The position numbers were made by a program, and so were the translations under genes. From assembly GCA_017450005.1 (NCBI GenBank), contig JAFSYM010000015.1:124001-188000 (forward strand): 64,000 nt of DNA, read 5' to 3'. Within the stretch, counting starts at the first letter, position 1, and every line of letters begins with the position of its first letter. Below, in pieces: positions 1-8,079 of the stretch. The notes below the pieces were generated by a model that searched no databases, had not been told where the DNA came from, and saw only the letters and a list, made by a program, of their open reading frames with translations. Source of the DNA: Clostridia bacterium (GTDB lineage: Bacteria; Bacillota; Clostridia; Oscillospirales; Acutalibacteraceae).

Positions 1-130
1 GAACGAAGGCGTGTCCTTCTCTATACTTATTATGAATATCCTTGTGCCGCACATTGACCGTCTGACGGTACCGAAGCCCTTCGGCACGGTGAAGGAAAAG
101 AAAAAGAAAAAGGAGGCGGCTGCTTCGTGA
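1..130 (+). CDS. rnfD: RnfD, electron transport complex subunit D (3' end only)
   Basis: Only the last 42 codons lie in the window. The frame runs from base 2 to a TGA at 128-130. It encodes the end of a membrane helix, a short loop and a highly basic lysine-rich tail, which fits the C-terminus of RnfD, the FMN-carrying membrane subunit of the Rnf ferredoxin:NAD+ oxidoreductase. The stop overlaps the GTG start of rnfG by three bases, so translation is probably coupled. Identity rests mainly on position: clostridial rnf operons run C-D-G-E-A-B, and G-E-A-B follow here. Confidence 0.75.
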   Translation, partial: NEGVSFSILIMNILVPHIDRLTVPKPFGTVKEKKKKKEAAAS

Positions 131-696
131 ATGTCAAAAAGATATTGATGCCTGCCGTTGCGCTGCTTGCCATCTGTCTGGTTGCGTCTGCGCTGCTGGC
201 AGTCACCAATCAGGTCACCAAGGCGCGCATCGAGCAGATCGCCGCCGAAACCGAGAACGCGGCACGCGCGTCCGTCTTTCCGGAAGCCGCATCCTTCAGC
301 GACGTGAAATCCATTGCCGATCAAGACTACTGCGAAGCGCTCGACGGCGCCGGAAACTGCATCGGCTATACGTTCTCCACGACCGCCAAGGGTTACGGCG
401 GAGACGTGTCCGTGATGACGGGCGTCGGCACCGACGGGAGCGTGCGCGCGATCGAAATTCTTGACGTGAGCAACGAGACGCCCGGTCTCGGACAGAACGC
501 CAAGCAGGACAGTTTCAAAGCGCAGTTCGGCGGTATGCGCGGTACAATCGGCGTGAGCACCGCGAGCAAGTCCGCCGACAACGGCATTGACGCGCTGACC
601 GGCGCGACCTACACATCCCGCGGCGTGACCGCTGCGGTCAATCAGGCGCTCACACTATTTGAGCAGATACAGAAAGGAGGTGCGGCAAATGGCTGA
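127..696 (+). CDS. rnfG: RnfG, FMN-binding subunit of the Rnf complex
   Basis: RnfG is a membrane-anchored, extracytoplasmic flavoprotein that relays electrons within the Rnf complex, which couples reduced-ferredoxin oxidation and NAD+ reduction to Na+ or H+ export. The 189-residue product has one N-terminal hydrophobic anchor (about residues 8-27) followed by a soluble FMN-binding domain. The flavinylation motif T-G-A-T is at residues 158-161, so Thr161 is the predicted covalent FMN site. The start is GTG at 127, overlapping the rnfD stop, with an AGGAGG-like stretch in the lysine-rich end of rnfD (about 110-117). It is followed by rnfE, whose ribosome site lies inside the end of this gene. 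Length is normal for the family. Confidence 0.95.
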   Translation: MNVKKILMPAVALLAICLVASALLAVTNQVTKARIEQIAAETENAARASVFPEAASFSDVKSIADQDYCEALDGAGNCIGYTFSTTAKGYGGDVSVMTGVGTDGSVRAIEILDVSNETPGLGQNAKQDSFKAQFGGMRGTIGVSTASKSADNGIDALTGATYTSRGVTAAVNQALTLFEQIQKGGAANG

Positions 697-1450
697 AAAG
701 AAAACGCTCGGTCAGGAATTTCGTAAAGGTCTGCTGACCGAGAATCCTGTTCTTCGTCTTGTGCTCGGTACCTGCCCGACGCTTGCGACAAGCACATCCA
801 TGGTCAATGCAATCGGCATGGGCATCTCCGTCACACTGGTTCTGCTGTGCTCCAACATTGCGATTTCCCTGCTGCGCAAGGTGATTCCGTCCAAAGTCCG
901 CATACCGGCTTATATCGTTATCATCGCCTCGTTCGTTACGATTGTGCAGCTTCTCGTCAAGGCGTTTGTGCCCGCGCTCGACGAAGCGCTCGGCGTCTTC
1001 CTGCCGCTGATCGTGGTCAACTGCATCCTGCTCGGCCGTGCGGAAGCGTTTGCCGGCAAGCATAAGGTACTGGCCAGCGCAGCGGACGGTCTGGGCATGG
1101 GCATCGGCTTTACGGCCGCTGTCTTCTGCATGGCGACAATCCGCGAATTCTTCGGCAGCGGTACGCTGTTCAGCGGTGCGGACAGCTTGCTCGGCCTGTT
1201 CGGTATCACGTCTTTCAAGGGCATCGACGTGTTCTCGCATATTCCCGGCATTGAGCCGATCCTCATTTTCGTCCTGGCGCCCGGCGGATTCTTTACCTTC
1301 GGACTGCTGATGGCATGCGCCAACCGCATTGCCGAAAGCAAAGGCAAGAAGAAAGCGGAGCTGAACGGCTGTGACAACTGCCCGATGGCGGCTGCCTGTG
1401 CGCTGCGTTCCGGTGAAGAATGCGAAGGAAAGGAGGCTGTTGAAGCATGA
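689..1450 (+). CDS. rnfE: RnfE, Rnf complex membrane subunit E
   Basis: RnfE is one of the two homologous polytopic membrane subunits (A and E) that form the core of the Rnf ion pump and hold a shared [2Fe-2S] site. The 253-residue product has about six hydrophobic segments and is closely related in pattern to RnfA/NqrD/NqrE proteins. The frame is open further upstream, but ATG 689 is preferred because AAAGGAGG lies at about 673-680. Unusually, the hydrophilic C-terminus carries a cysteine-rich tail with a CxxC pair and further cysteines in the last 26 residues. It ends in ATGA overlap with rnfA. Confidence 0.95.
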   Translation: MAEKKTLGQEFRKGLLTENPVLRLVLGTCPTLATSTSMVNAIGMGISVTLVLLCSNIAISLLRKVIPSKVRIPAYIVIIASFVTIVQLLVKAFVPALDEALGVFLPLIVVNCILLGRAEAFAGKHKVLASAADGLGMGIGFTAAVFCMATIREFFGSGTLFSGADSLLGLFGITSFKGIDVFSHIPGIEPILIFVLAPGGFFTFGLLMACANRIAESKGKKKAELNGCDNCPMAAACALRSGEECEGKEAVEA

Positions 1451-2052
1451 AGGTGTATATTGCGATTCTGCTCACGGCAATCCTGACGGAGAACTTTGTA
1501 CTGGCAAAGTTTCTCGGTATCTGTCCCTTCCTCGGCGTTTCCAAAAAACTGAACACCGCAGTCGGTATGTCGGCAGCCGTGATCTTTGTTATGGCGATGG
1601 CGACCGCCGTTACATACCCGATCAACAAGTATTTGCTGCTGCCGAACGATCTGGCGTATTTGCAGACAATCGTATTCATTCTGGTTATTGCCGCGCTTGT
1701 GCAGCTTGTGGAGATTGTGCTCAAGCGTTATATTCCCGCGCTGTACTCCGCACTTGGCATTTATCTGCCGCTGATTACGACCAACTGCGCCGTGCTCGGC
1801 GTGGTGCTGCTGAACGTGGAAAAAGCCGCTGCGGACGCTTCGTTCGGATTCGCGGCGTCGATGTTTAACTCCGTCGGCGCAGGTCTCGGCTTTATGCTGG
1901 CCATGGTCATGTTCTCGGGCGTTCGTTCCAAAATGGAACACGCCGATATTCCGAAATTTATGCAGGGTCTGCCGATCACGCTTGTGGCGGCGTCTCTGGT
2001 CTCGGTCTCGTTCCTCGGCTTCGGCGGCGTGATCGAAAACATTTTCGGTTAA
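1447..2052 (+). CDS. rnfA: RnfA, Rnf complex membrane subunit A
   Basis: RnfA pairs with RnfE in the membrane as the core of the Rnf ion-translocating ferredoxin:NAD+ oxidoreductase. The 201-residue product is almost entirely hydrophobic, with about six membrane segments, and keeps the family features near the N-terminus (a NFVL-KFLGICPFLG segment with the conserved Cys) and in the middle (TTNCAVLG, second conserved Cys). The two cysteines are those that coordinate the membrane [2Fe-2S] cluster with RnfE. ATG 1447 overlaps the rnfE stop (ATGA), and an AAGGAGG site sits about 10 bases upstream inside rnfE. Length matches the family. Confidence 0.96.
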   Translation: MKVYIAILLTAILTENFVLAKFLGICPFLGVSKKLNTAVGMSAAVIFVMAMATAVTYPINKYLLLPNDLAYLQTIVFILVIAALVQLVEIVLKRYIPALYSALGIYLPLITTNCAVLGVVLLNVEKAAADASFGFAASMFNSVGAGLGFMLAMVMFSGVRSKMEHADIPKFMQGLPITLVAASLVSVSFLGFGGVIENIFG

Positions 2053-2064
2053 GGAGGTGCCGCG

Positions 2065-2883
2065 ATGAATCCGATTCTATTGGCTGTTCTCCTGGTTTCC
2101 GCAATCGGTCTGATTGCCGGCCTCGGTCTGTCGATCGCATCCGCCGTGCTGGCGGTGCCGGTGGACGAAAAAACCGTAAAAATCCGTGAATGTCTGCCCG
2201 GCGCCAACTGCGGCGCCTGCGGGTTCTCCGGCTGCGACGGCTACGCCGAAGCGCTCTCGAGCGGTCAGACAACCAACACGGCGCTCTGCTCGCCCGGCGG
2301 AAAGGACGCTGCCGAAGCGATCGCGGAAGTGACCGGTCTTGCCGTTTCGGAATCGGTGCCGATGACGGCCGTCGTGCACTGCAAGGGCAACCGCACAAAC
2401 GCTGTAGGTAAACTTGATTACGTCGGTATCGAAAGCTGCCGCATGGCCATTCAGGTATTCGGCGGTCCGAAAGCGTGCAGCTACGGCTGTCTCGGATTCG
2501 GCGACTGTATGCGCGAATGTCCGTTCGACGCGATCTCGCTGTGCGACGGTGTAGCGCGCATCAATCCCGATCTGTGCCACGCCTGCAAAAAGTGCGTTGC
2601 CGTGTGTCCGAAACATCTGATCTCCGTTGTACCGAAATCCGAAGGTATTCCCGCCGTGCTGTGCATGAATCACGAGAAAGGCGCCGCTACACGCAAACAG
2701 TGCAAGGCCGGGTGCATCGGCTGCATGAAGTGCGTCAAGAACTGTGAGGTCGGCGCGATCTCCGTGATCAATTTCTGCGCGCAGGTCGATCCCGAAAAAT
2801 GCGTAGCCTGCGGCAAATGCGCCGAAGGCTGTCCGGTTAAATGCATCCATATTCTCGGCGGAAAAGCTGTGATTGCAGAGTAA
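2065..2883 (+). CDS. rnfB: RnfB, multi-[4Fe-4S] ferredoxin-accepting subunit
   Basis: RnfB takes electrons from reduced ferredoxin and passes them into the Rnf complex. The 272-residue product starts with one membrane helix (residues 3-26), then a four-cysteine [4Fe-4S] module (CGACG...C pattern near residues 50-58 plus a Cys near 75), then two pairs of ferredoxin-type CxxCxxCxxxCP motifs around residues 135-180 and 215-265. The extra ferredoxin domains are typical of clostridial RnfB rather than the shorter proteobacterial form. A TAAGGAGGTG ribosome site sits 7-12 bases before ATG 2065, directly after the rnfA stop. It is the last rnf gene. Confidence 0.97.
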   Translation: MNPILLAVLLVSAIGLIAGLGLSIASAVLAVPVDEKTVKIRECLPGANCGACGFSGCDGYAEALSSGQTTNTALCSPGGKDAAEAIAEVTGLAVSESVPMTAVVHCKGNRTNAVGKLDYVGIESCRMAIQVFGGPKACSYGCLGFGDCMRECPFDAISLCDGVARINPDLCHACKKCVAVCPKHLISVVPKSEGIPAVLCMNHEKGAATRKQCKAGCIGCMKCVKNCEVGAISVINFCAQVDPEKCVACGKCAEGCPVKCIHILGGKAVIAE

Positions 2884-2895
2884 GGAGACTATTAA

Positions 2896-3750
2896 ATGTA
2901 CTATACAATAGAAAATGATTTTTTAGTTGCGCAGATCAACGACGCCGGTGCGGAACTGCACTCGCTGGTGCGCAAAAGCGACGGGTTCGAGTACATCTGG
3001 CAGGGCGATCCTGCCGTCTGGTACGGTCAGGCGCCTGTGCTGTTCCCGATCATCGGACGGCTGCTCGACGACAAATACCGTTTCCGCGGCAAGGAATACA
3101 CGATGCAGAAACACGGCTTTGCGCGCAAGCGCACGTTTGAGGTCGTCTCCTGCGCCGGAAACGAAGCGGTATTTCTGCTCCGGAGCGACGACGCCACGCG
3201 CGCGTGCTATCCGTTTGAGTTTGAGCTGTATGTGAAATTCGAGCTGCTGGGCAAAACGCTGCGCGCCACACACACGGTCGTCAACTGCACGGACGGCGAA
3301 ATGTATTTTTCGCTCGGCGGACATCCGGCCTTCAACTGCGCAATCGGCGACGTGCTGTCATTCGACAAACCCGAAACACTCGACACGGAAACGATTGACG
3401 ATGATTCCATCCGCCTTGCGGACAAGTCACCCGTGCTGCGGGACGAGCGCGACATTGTCATTACGAAAGACATTTTCAACCGCGATGCGCTGATTCTCTC
3501 CAGTATTCGCTCGCGCGCGGTCACTCTGCGCCATGCCGACAATGCGCACGAAATCCGTTTCACGTTCGGCGACGTGCCGTATCTCGGCATCTGGGCAAAG
3601 CCCGGCGCGCCGTATGTGTGTATCGAGCCATGGTGCGGCGTGAACGACGACCGGCGTGCGCGCGACGATCTTTCCGAAAAAGACGCCATTCAGCGTTTGC
3701 CGCAGGGCGGCATTTTCGATCTGGTGTATACCGTGGACGTTTTAGATTGA
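2896..3750 (+). CDS. Aldose 1-epimerase (LacX-type galactose mutarotase-like)
   Basis: This is a 284-residue cytosolic protein of the galactose mutarotase-like superfamily, LacX subfamily, expected to interconvert alpha and beta anomers of aldoses or hexose phosphates. Visible signatures are the N-terminal GAELHSL segment, the PxLFPIIGRL stretch, a conserved His in KHGFAR (about residue 75), a second His in GGHPAF (about 145), and the C-terminal CIEPW motif with the catalytic Glu. It starts 12 bases after rnfB with an AAGGAG site overlapping the rnfB stop, so it is probably co-transcribed. The link to Rnf looks positional rather than functional. The exact sugar is unknown. Confidence 0.85.
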   Translation: MYYTIENDFLVAQINDAGAELHSLVRKSDGFEYIWQGDPAVWYGQAPVLFPIIGRLLDDKYRFRGKEYTMQKHGFARKRTFEVVSCAGNEAVFLLRSDDATRACYPFEFELYVKFELLGKTLRATHTVVNCTDGEMYFSLGGHPAFNCAIGDVLSFDKPETLDTETIDDDSIRLADKSPVLRDERDIVITKDIFNRDALILSSIRSRAVTLRHADNAHEIRFTFGDVPYLGIWAKPGAPYVCIEPWCGVNDDRRARDDLSEKDAIQRLPQGGIFDLVYTVDVLD

Positions 3751-3762
3751 TCGGAGGACACA

Positions 3763-4569
3763 ATGCAAAAAGCAACAAAACTGCCGACCGGTTATAAAGC
3801 GCTCTGGCTGTTTTTCGGCGCGGCATATCTCGTATGGATGATCTTTTTCCTGCATTGGGACACCTACCCGAGCAACGAAACAGGCATATTCGCGTTCTGG
3901 GTTTACCCCGTGTGGATCGTCGTTTCTACCGTGATCCTGCTGCTGTTTCCCGTGTATATGCAGCAGTTTCTCTATCGGGAAGAAAAGAAATCGGATAAAG
4001 TATTTGCACTGGTTTCCCTGATCGTCGGATGCGCATTCATCACCTTCTACACGTTTTTAAAAGATCCGCGCAAGTATACAGCCAGCATGATCGGACTGGA
4101 TTATCCGTGGAGCTTCAAACTCTGGGGCATCCTCTCCACGGAATCCGTATTTGTAAACACATGCTATATGTTCCGCAGGTACGGATACAAAAGCAACGTC
4201 GGCTTGACCGCGGCCTGCATCGGCTGCGCTGCGCTGTTTATCACGATCAACGTGCCGTCCGCCGGCGAAGATTTGATTCTCAATTCTCTGCGGTGTATGT
4301 CACACTGGACGGGCGCCCTTGTCTTTGCCTTCGGCGCGGCAGCGCCTGTGGTCATGTGCCTGCTGCATATGAGCCGCAAGAGCAAACGGTTTGTTCTGCT
4401 GACGGTGTTCTTCTGTCTTGTCCTCGCGGCATCTTTAACACTATTGGTCACGGTCGGAAAAGACGGACTGATCGAAGGCGTTCCCGTGTGGTCTGTGTAT
4501 GTTGTTCTTCTGCTGGTCAATTTTAGCGCACTGCTATCTCCGAAAGAAGTCGCCGCCGGCAAGGTATAA
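3763..4569 (+). CDS. Unknown polytopic membrane protein
   Basis: The 268-residue product is not recognised. It is hydrophobic, with roughly seven predicted membrane segments (around residues 12-32, 43-66, 85-105, 120-135, 145-165, 183-203, 212-232 and possibly 240-260), separated by short charged loops. No catalytic or binding motif stands out. An ATCGGAGG ribosome site precedes ATG 3763, 12 bases after the epimerase stop, making it the last gene of the rnf transcription unit before the hairpin terminator at about 4618. It may be a small integral membrane protein of the DUF998-like type, but that is a guess. Confidence 0.6.
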   Translation: MQKATKLPTGYKALWLFFGAAYLVWMIFFLHWDTYPSNETGIFAFWVYPVWIVVSTVILLLFPVYMQQFLYREEKKSDKVFALVSLIVGCAFITFYTFLKDPRKYTASMIGLDYPWSFKLWGILSTESVFVNTCYMFRRYGYKSNVGLTAACIGCAALFITINVPSAGEDLILNSLRCMSHWTGALVFAFGAAAPVVMCLLHMSRKSKRFVLLTVFFCLVLAASLTLLVTVGKDGLIEGVPVWSVYVVLLLVNFSALLSPKEVAAGKV

Positions 4570-4617
4570 GCATTGCCCGGGACTGTGTTTTTACAAAGCA
4601 ATATTTGAGAGAAAAAG

Positions 4618-4671
4618 AGACTGTTTCTCCGTGCATACGAAAGATATGCGGAGAAGCAGTCCCTCGTTTTT
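4618..4671 (+). terminator. Rho-independent terminator after the rnf unit
   Basis: A long imperfect hairpin pairs GACTGTTTCTCC (from about 4619) with GGAGAAGCAGTC (4650-4661), with a further GCATA/TATGC pairing around the loop, followed by GTTTTTG. It fits the end of the rnfD-to-membrane-protein unit. Confidence 0.85.
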
Positions 4672-4740
4672 GCCGTTATTAGCATATATTTCCATATATC
4701 CAAATAGGAAAAATAATTTACGATGGTGCCAAAACGGCAC

Positions 4741-4769
4741 TTGCATTTTAGTGTGAAAAGGTGTAGAAT
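4741..4769 (+). promoter_or_regulatory. Sigma-A-type promoter for the PHP/HAD operon
   Basis: TTGCAT (4741-4746), a 17-base spacer and TAGAAT (4764-4769) lie about 60 bases before the PHP gene. A second TATAAT-like hexamer follows at about 4775. Confidence 0.7.
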
Positions 4770-4829
4770 ACTGTTATAATTATGTAATATTTTTTCAGGA
4801 AATTTTTATTCGGTTCAGGGGGTATGTTT

Positions 4830-5729
4830 ATGGGTGCAGACTTGCATTGCCACACCCGTCTTTCCGACGGTTCAATGGGAATTGACAGCTTAATCGTGCT
4901 TGCAAAAAAACAGGGAATACAGACCATTTCGATCACAGACCATGACTGTCTTGCCGGTAACGTGCGTGCCAAACGCATCGGCGAGCAGCACGACGTGCGT
5001 GTACTACCGGGCGTCGAACTGTCCGCAACCGATCATGAACGCAATTCCCGCGCGCATCTGATCTGTTATCTGCCGGACAGTCCCGACAGATTGGAAGGCC
5101 TTTGCAGACGCAATTTGCTGGAAAGCAAAAAATCCAGCCAATATATGATTTTAAAAACCTCTCTGCAATATCCCGTCACGTCCGATTTCATCATCAAGTG
5201 CGCGACCGGCTCGACCGGCGTGTACAAGCAACACATCATGCACGCCATGATGGAAAGCGGTCTGACTGACCGAATATACGGAGATTTATATAAGCAGCTC
5301 TTTGACGCAAATAGTCAGAACAACGTTCTGCGTGAATCCAACTATCCGAGCCCGAAGGAAATCCTTGAGGCTATCCACGATGCGGGCGGTATTGCCGTGC
5401 TGGCCCACCCTGCTCTTTATGACAATTTCGAACTACTGGACGAGCTGATCGAAGAAGGTCTGGACGGTGTCGAGGTCTGGCATCCGTCTGCCGACGAAGA
5501 AACCGTCGCACGGCTGCAGCAGACCGCTAAAAAGAACGGTCTGCTGATGACCGGCGGCAGCGACTTTCACGGCATGTACGGCGTCGGCAATACCACAATC
5601 GGCACATGTCAAACGCCGGACGAAAACCTTGAGGCACTGCTCGGTTATAAGGCGCGCAAACGCCGCCGTCTTGCAAAAGCTGCAAAAGCCGCCGCAAAAG
5701 AAGAGGCCGAGAAGCAGGAGGAAGTATGA
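4830..5729 (+). CDS. PHP-domain metal-dependent phosphoesterase
   Basis: The 299-residue product belongs to the PHP family of the TrpH/YciV type: trinuclear metal enzymes that hydrolyse phosphoesters such as nucleoside 3',5'-bisphosphates or short RNA. The metal-binding motifs are clear: DLHCHT (about residues 4-9), SITDHD (about 37), an ELSATD stretch, LAHPAL (about 190) and GSDFHG (about 247). The C-terminus is a highly basic Lys/Arg/Ala tail. ATG 4830 is chosen over ATG 4824 because the AGGGGGT ribosome site ends at 4823, which is too close to the first ATG but seven bases from the second. It overlaps the HAD gene by ATGA. Confidence 0.88.
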   Translation: MGADLHCHTRLSDGSMGIDSLIVLAKKQGIQTISITDHDCLAGNVRAKRIGEQHDVRVLPGVELSATDHERNSRAHLICYLPDSPDRLEGLCRRNLLESKKSSQYMILKTSLQYPVTSDFIIKCATGSTGVYKQHIMHAMMESGLTDRIYGDLYKQLFDANSQNNVLRESNYPSPKEILEAIHDAGGIAVLAHPALYDNFELLDELIEEGLDGVEVWHPSADEETVARLQQTAKKNGLLMTGGSDFHGMYGVGNTTIGTCQTPDENLEALLGYKARKRRRLAKAAKAAAKEEAEKQEEV

Positions 5730-6376
5730 TACGTCTGGTCATATTCGACATGGACGGCGTGCTCGTTGACTCGGAGGATGCAATTACGCGCGCCGCTTTG
5801 CAGACGCTGCGAGAGGATTACGGTCTGCCCGCACAGTATGAAGATTTCAAGCCGTTTACCGGTATGGGCGAGCGTGTTTTCATCGGCAGCGTTGCAGAAA
5901 AATACGGCGTCTCTTTCTGCGAGGAGATGCGCACGCGAACCTATCAGATTTACTGCGAGACGGCTGACGAACGCGTGACGGTATTCCCCTGGGCAAGAAC
6001 ACTGCCCCGACAGCTCAAAGCGCTGGGCTATCACATTGCGGTGGGTTCAGCGGCAGATGACGTCAAGGTGCAGTGCAACCTTCGATGCATCGGCGCAAAA
6101 CCGTCCGACTTTGACGCGCTGGTCACGGCGAGCGAAGTCGTGCGCAAAAAACCTGATCCCGAAATTTTTCTCAATTGCGCAGAAAAATGCGGTATTGCGC
6201 CGAGCGAATGCCTGGTGTTTGAAGACGCCGTATCCGGCGTGCAGGCGGCCAAGGCCGGCGGCATGCGCTGTATTGCGGTCACATCTTCCTTTGACCGGCA
6301 GACACTGCTGGATGCCGGAGCGGACTGCGCTGTGGACGATCTGACAGATGCGGCCGATCTGATAAAAGAATTCTGA
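5726..6376 (+). CDS. HAD-superfamily phosphatase (beta-phosphoglucomutase-like)
   Basis: The 216-residue product is a HAD hydrolase of subfamily I. Motif I is FDMDGVLVDSED near the N-terminus (Asp nucleophile at residue 8), motif II is the VGSAADD stretch (about residue 107), motif III is the Lys in RKKPDPE (about 140), and motif IV is FEDAVSGV (about 163). The helical cap lies between residues 17 and 90. Such enzymes act on sugar phosphates or as phosphoglycolate-type phosphatases; the substrate cannot be read from sequence. Its ATG overlaps the PHP stop, so the two probably form one phosphate-ester-cleaving operon. A terminator follows at 6390. Confidence 0.88.
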   Translation: MIRLVIFDMDGVLVDSEDAITRAALQTLREDYGLPAQYEDFKPFTGMGERVFIGSVAEKYGVSFCEEMRTRTYQIYCETADERVTVFPWARTLPRQLKALGYHIAVGSAADDVKVQCNLRCIGAKPSDFDALVTASEVVRKKPDPEIFLNCAEKCGIAPSECLVFEDAVSGVQAAKAGGMRCIAVTSSFDRQTLLDAGADCAVDDLTDAADLIKEF

Positions 6377-6389
6377 ATGTTACAAGCTG

Positions 6390-6427
6390 CGGCTCTGCAC
6401 CACATTGAATGGACAGAGCCGTTTTTT
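6390..6427 (+). terminator. Rho-independent terminator after the HAD gene
   Basis: CGGCTCTG (6390-6397) pairs with CAGAGCCG (6414-6421), followed by six T (6422-6427). Confidence 0.9.
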
Positions 6428-6495
6428 CAATTCTTTACGGCTCTTCTACTCTTCCTCACGCTGTGCAATTTTCGTATGTCGCGCAGCTCTGTTTT

Positions 6496-6517
6496 TTATA
6501 CCGAAATTATACCGAAA
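6496..6517 (+). repeat. Tandem 11-base repeat upstream of the licD-like promoter
   Basis: TTATACCGAAA occurs twice head to tail (6496-6506 and 6507-6517). The inverted core TTTCGG reappears at 6531-6536 inside the promoter spacer. The placement suggests an operator; no regulator is identified. Confidence 0.55.
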
Positions 6518-6523
6518 TAAAAA

Positions 6524-6552
6524 TAGACAATTTCGGAAATATGTGTTATAAT
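6524..6552 (+). promoter_or_regulatory. Promoter for the licD-ispD-like pair
   Basis: TAGACA (6524-6529), a 17-base spacer and consensus TATAAT (6547-6552) lie 26 bases before ATG 6579. Confidence 0.75.
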
Positions 6553-6578
6553 AATTCAAAAACTATCGGAGGTATATT

Positions 6579-7382
6579 ATGGCTTGCGAATTGAGAGAGC
6601 TGCAACTGACCGAGTATGAGGTTTTATGTAAATTCGCAGAGTTCTGCGACACGCATAACATCACGTATGGGTTGTCCGGCGGAACACTTTTAGGCGCGGT
6701 TCGTCACAACGGTTTCATCCCGTGGGACGACGATATCGACGTGCACATGGAAATGCATGAGTTTAAAAGATTCGTTCGGATTATCCGCAAGCATCCGATA
6801 CCCGGGATTCATTTCAGCTGGATTACTACAGATCCGGAGCATCCGTATTGGTTTGCAAGATTACGCAAGTGCGGTACGTTTATGCCGCAGGATAAATATG
6901 CGTCACTCGATATGCACAACGGCATATGGATGGACATCATTGTATATTGCGGCGCACCGAAAAGCGAGCGACTTCTGAAGCTGCAGCAAAAGCTGTATTT
7001 CGTTTTTGTTACAGCGACCAGAATGTCCTTGTTCAAGCATATCGACGCAAGGAACGAAGAGTCTTTTCAGTACAACGCCAAGTATCGCTTTATTCAGAAC
7101 CTTTCAAACAAAAACCGTATACGGCTCGCCAAACTGTTTTTTGCATTATACAGCGCCCTCGGAAGCCGGCATTCGGAGTACATAACCTACACCGACTGGG
7201 TCCAGCACCCGAAAGAAAAATTGCCGCGCTCTTTTGAGCTTCCTGTGTGCAAGCATGTTTTTGAGGATCGTGAATTCAGTATTCCGGTCAACTATGACGC
7301 TTCGCTGACAAAGCAGTACGGCGACTATATGACGCCGGTGGAATTTCCGTGCCATGCCGATCTGTCCCACGTGGAGGTGTAA
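6579..7382 (+). CDS. LicD-family phosphotransferase
   Basis: The 267-residue product belongs to the LicD/FKTN family of nucleotidyltransferase-fold enzymes, which move phosphocholine or polyol phosphate from a CDP-activated donor onto glycans. The signature is near the N-terminus: an LSGGTLLGAVRHNGFIPWDDDIDV-type block around residues 32-55 (shortened here), whose acidic triad binds metal. The GGATATATT-spaced ribosome site (GGAGGT, about 6568-6573) fixes ATG 6579. Four bases after its stop begins a cytidylyltransferase of the IspD/TarI type, so the pair plausibly makes and uses a CDP-alditol. No signal peptide is seen; it is probably cytoplasmic or peripheral. Confidence 0.9.
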   Translation: MACELRELQLTEYEVLCKFAEFCDTHNITYGLSGGTLLGAVRHNGFIPWDDDIDVHMEMHEFKRFVRIIRKHPIPGIHFSWITTDPEHPYWFARLRKCGTFMPQDKYASLDMHNGIWMDIIVYCGAPKSERLLKLQQKLYFVFVTATRMSLFKHIDARNEESFQYNAKYRFIQNLSNKNRIRLAKLFFALYSALGSRHSEYITYTDWVQHPKEKLPRSFELPVCKHVFEDREFSIPVNYDASLTKQYGDYMTPVEFPCHADLSHVEV

Positions 7383-7385
7383 CCG

Positions 7386-8045
7386 ATGAATGCCATACTG
7401 CTCCTGAGCGCCGGTGTGGGCAAACGTTTCGGCGCGTCACTGCCCAAGCAGTATCACCTGCTGTACGGAAAGCCCGTGGTTCAGTATGCCCTTGAGGCGG
7501 CGCTGACCGCATGCGGCGTCGACGCAGTGGTTATCGCTATGGACCCCGCCTACCTCGACTATCTGGGGGATATATCCGATCCGCGTCTGCATTTTGTCAG
7601 AGGTGGTAAAGAACGGCCGGATTCGGTGCGAAACGGGTTGGATTGCATTCGTTCGCTCAGTGGCGGGAGCTGCGACAAGCTGATGATTCTGCAGGCTGTA
7701 AATCCCTTCGTCAGCGCAGAAACGGTGGAAAAATACTTCGCGCTGCTGGACGATTACGACGCGGTCACTACAGCAGAAAAGTGTCCGGGCGAGCTGTTTA
7801 ATAAGGACAAGTTTGAACGGCTGGATCGGAACGCATTCTATTTCTGCCAGTCTCCGGAGGCGTTTCATTTTCGGGATTTGGATCAGTATCTGGACGTGAA
7901 CTCTCCGTATTCGGAGCTGATTTACCACTACCCCGGTACGCCGCGTGTCGCATTCTTTACCGAATTCCATCACAACGTAAAACTCACTTATATCTCCGAT
8001 CTTCAGTTTGCAGAATATCTGATGCAGCGAGCACAGGAGTCATAA
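7386..8045 (+). CDS. IspD/TarI-family cytidylyltransferase
   Basis: The 219-residue product is an IspD-like nucleotidyltransferase that would activate a polyol or sugar phosphate with CTP. The N-terminal CTP loop is present (LSAGVGKRFGASLPKQY, residues 7-23), as are the GGxERPDSVRNGL region (about 73-85) and a C-terminal Lys in NVKLT (about 200). The usual IspD segment HDAARPF is replaced by LQAVNPF, so activity on methylerythritol phosphate is doubtful. Members of this family also make CDP-ribitol (TarI, mammalian ISPD), and the adjacent LicD gene favours such a role. GGAGGTG just before the licD stop is its ribosome site. A bidirectional terminator follows. Confidence 0.75.
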   Translation: MNAILLLSAGVGKRFGASLPKQYHLLYGKPVVQYALEAALTACGVDAVVIAMDPAYLDYLGDISDPRLHFVRGGKERPDSVRNGLDCIRSLSGGSCDKLMILQAVNPFVSAETVEKYFALLDDYDAVTTAEKCPGELFNKDKFERLDRNAFYFCQSPEAFHFRDLDQYLDVNSPYSELIYHYPGTPRVAFFTEFHHNVKLTYISDLQFAEYLMQRAQES

Positions 8046-8079
8046 CCGATATACATTGCCTGCATCCAATGTAAACAAG

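Noticed and set aside
7386..8045. Canonical ispD of the isoprenoid pathway
   Set aside because: The HDAARP segment is missing and the gene is paired with a LicD transferase, so the specific symbol was withheld.
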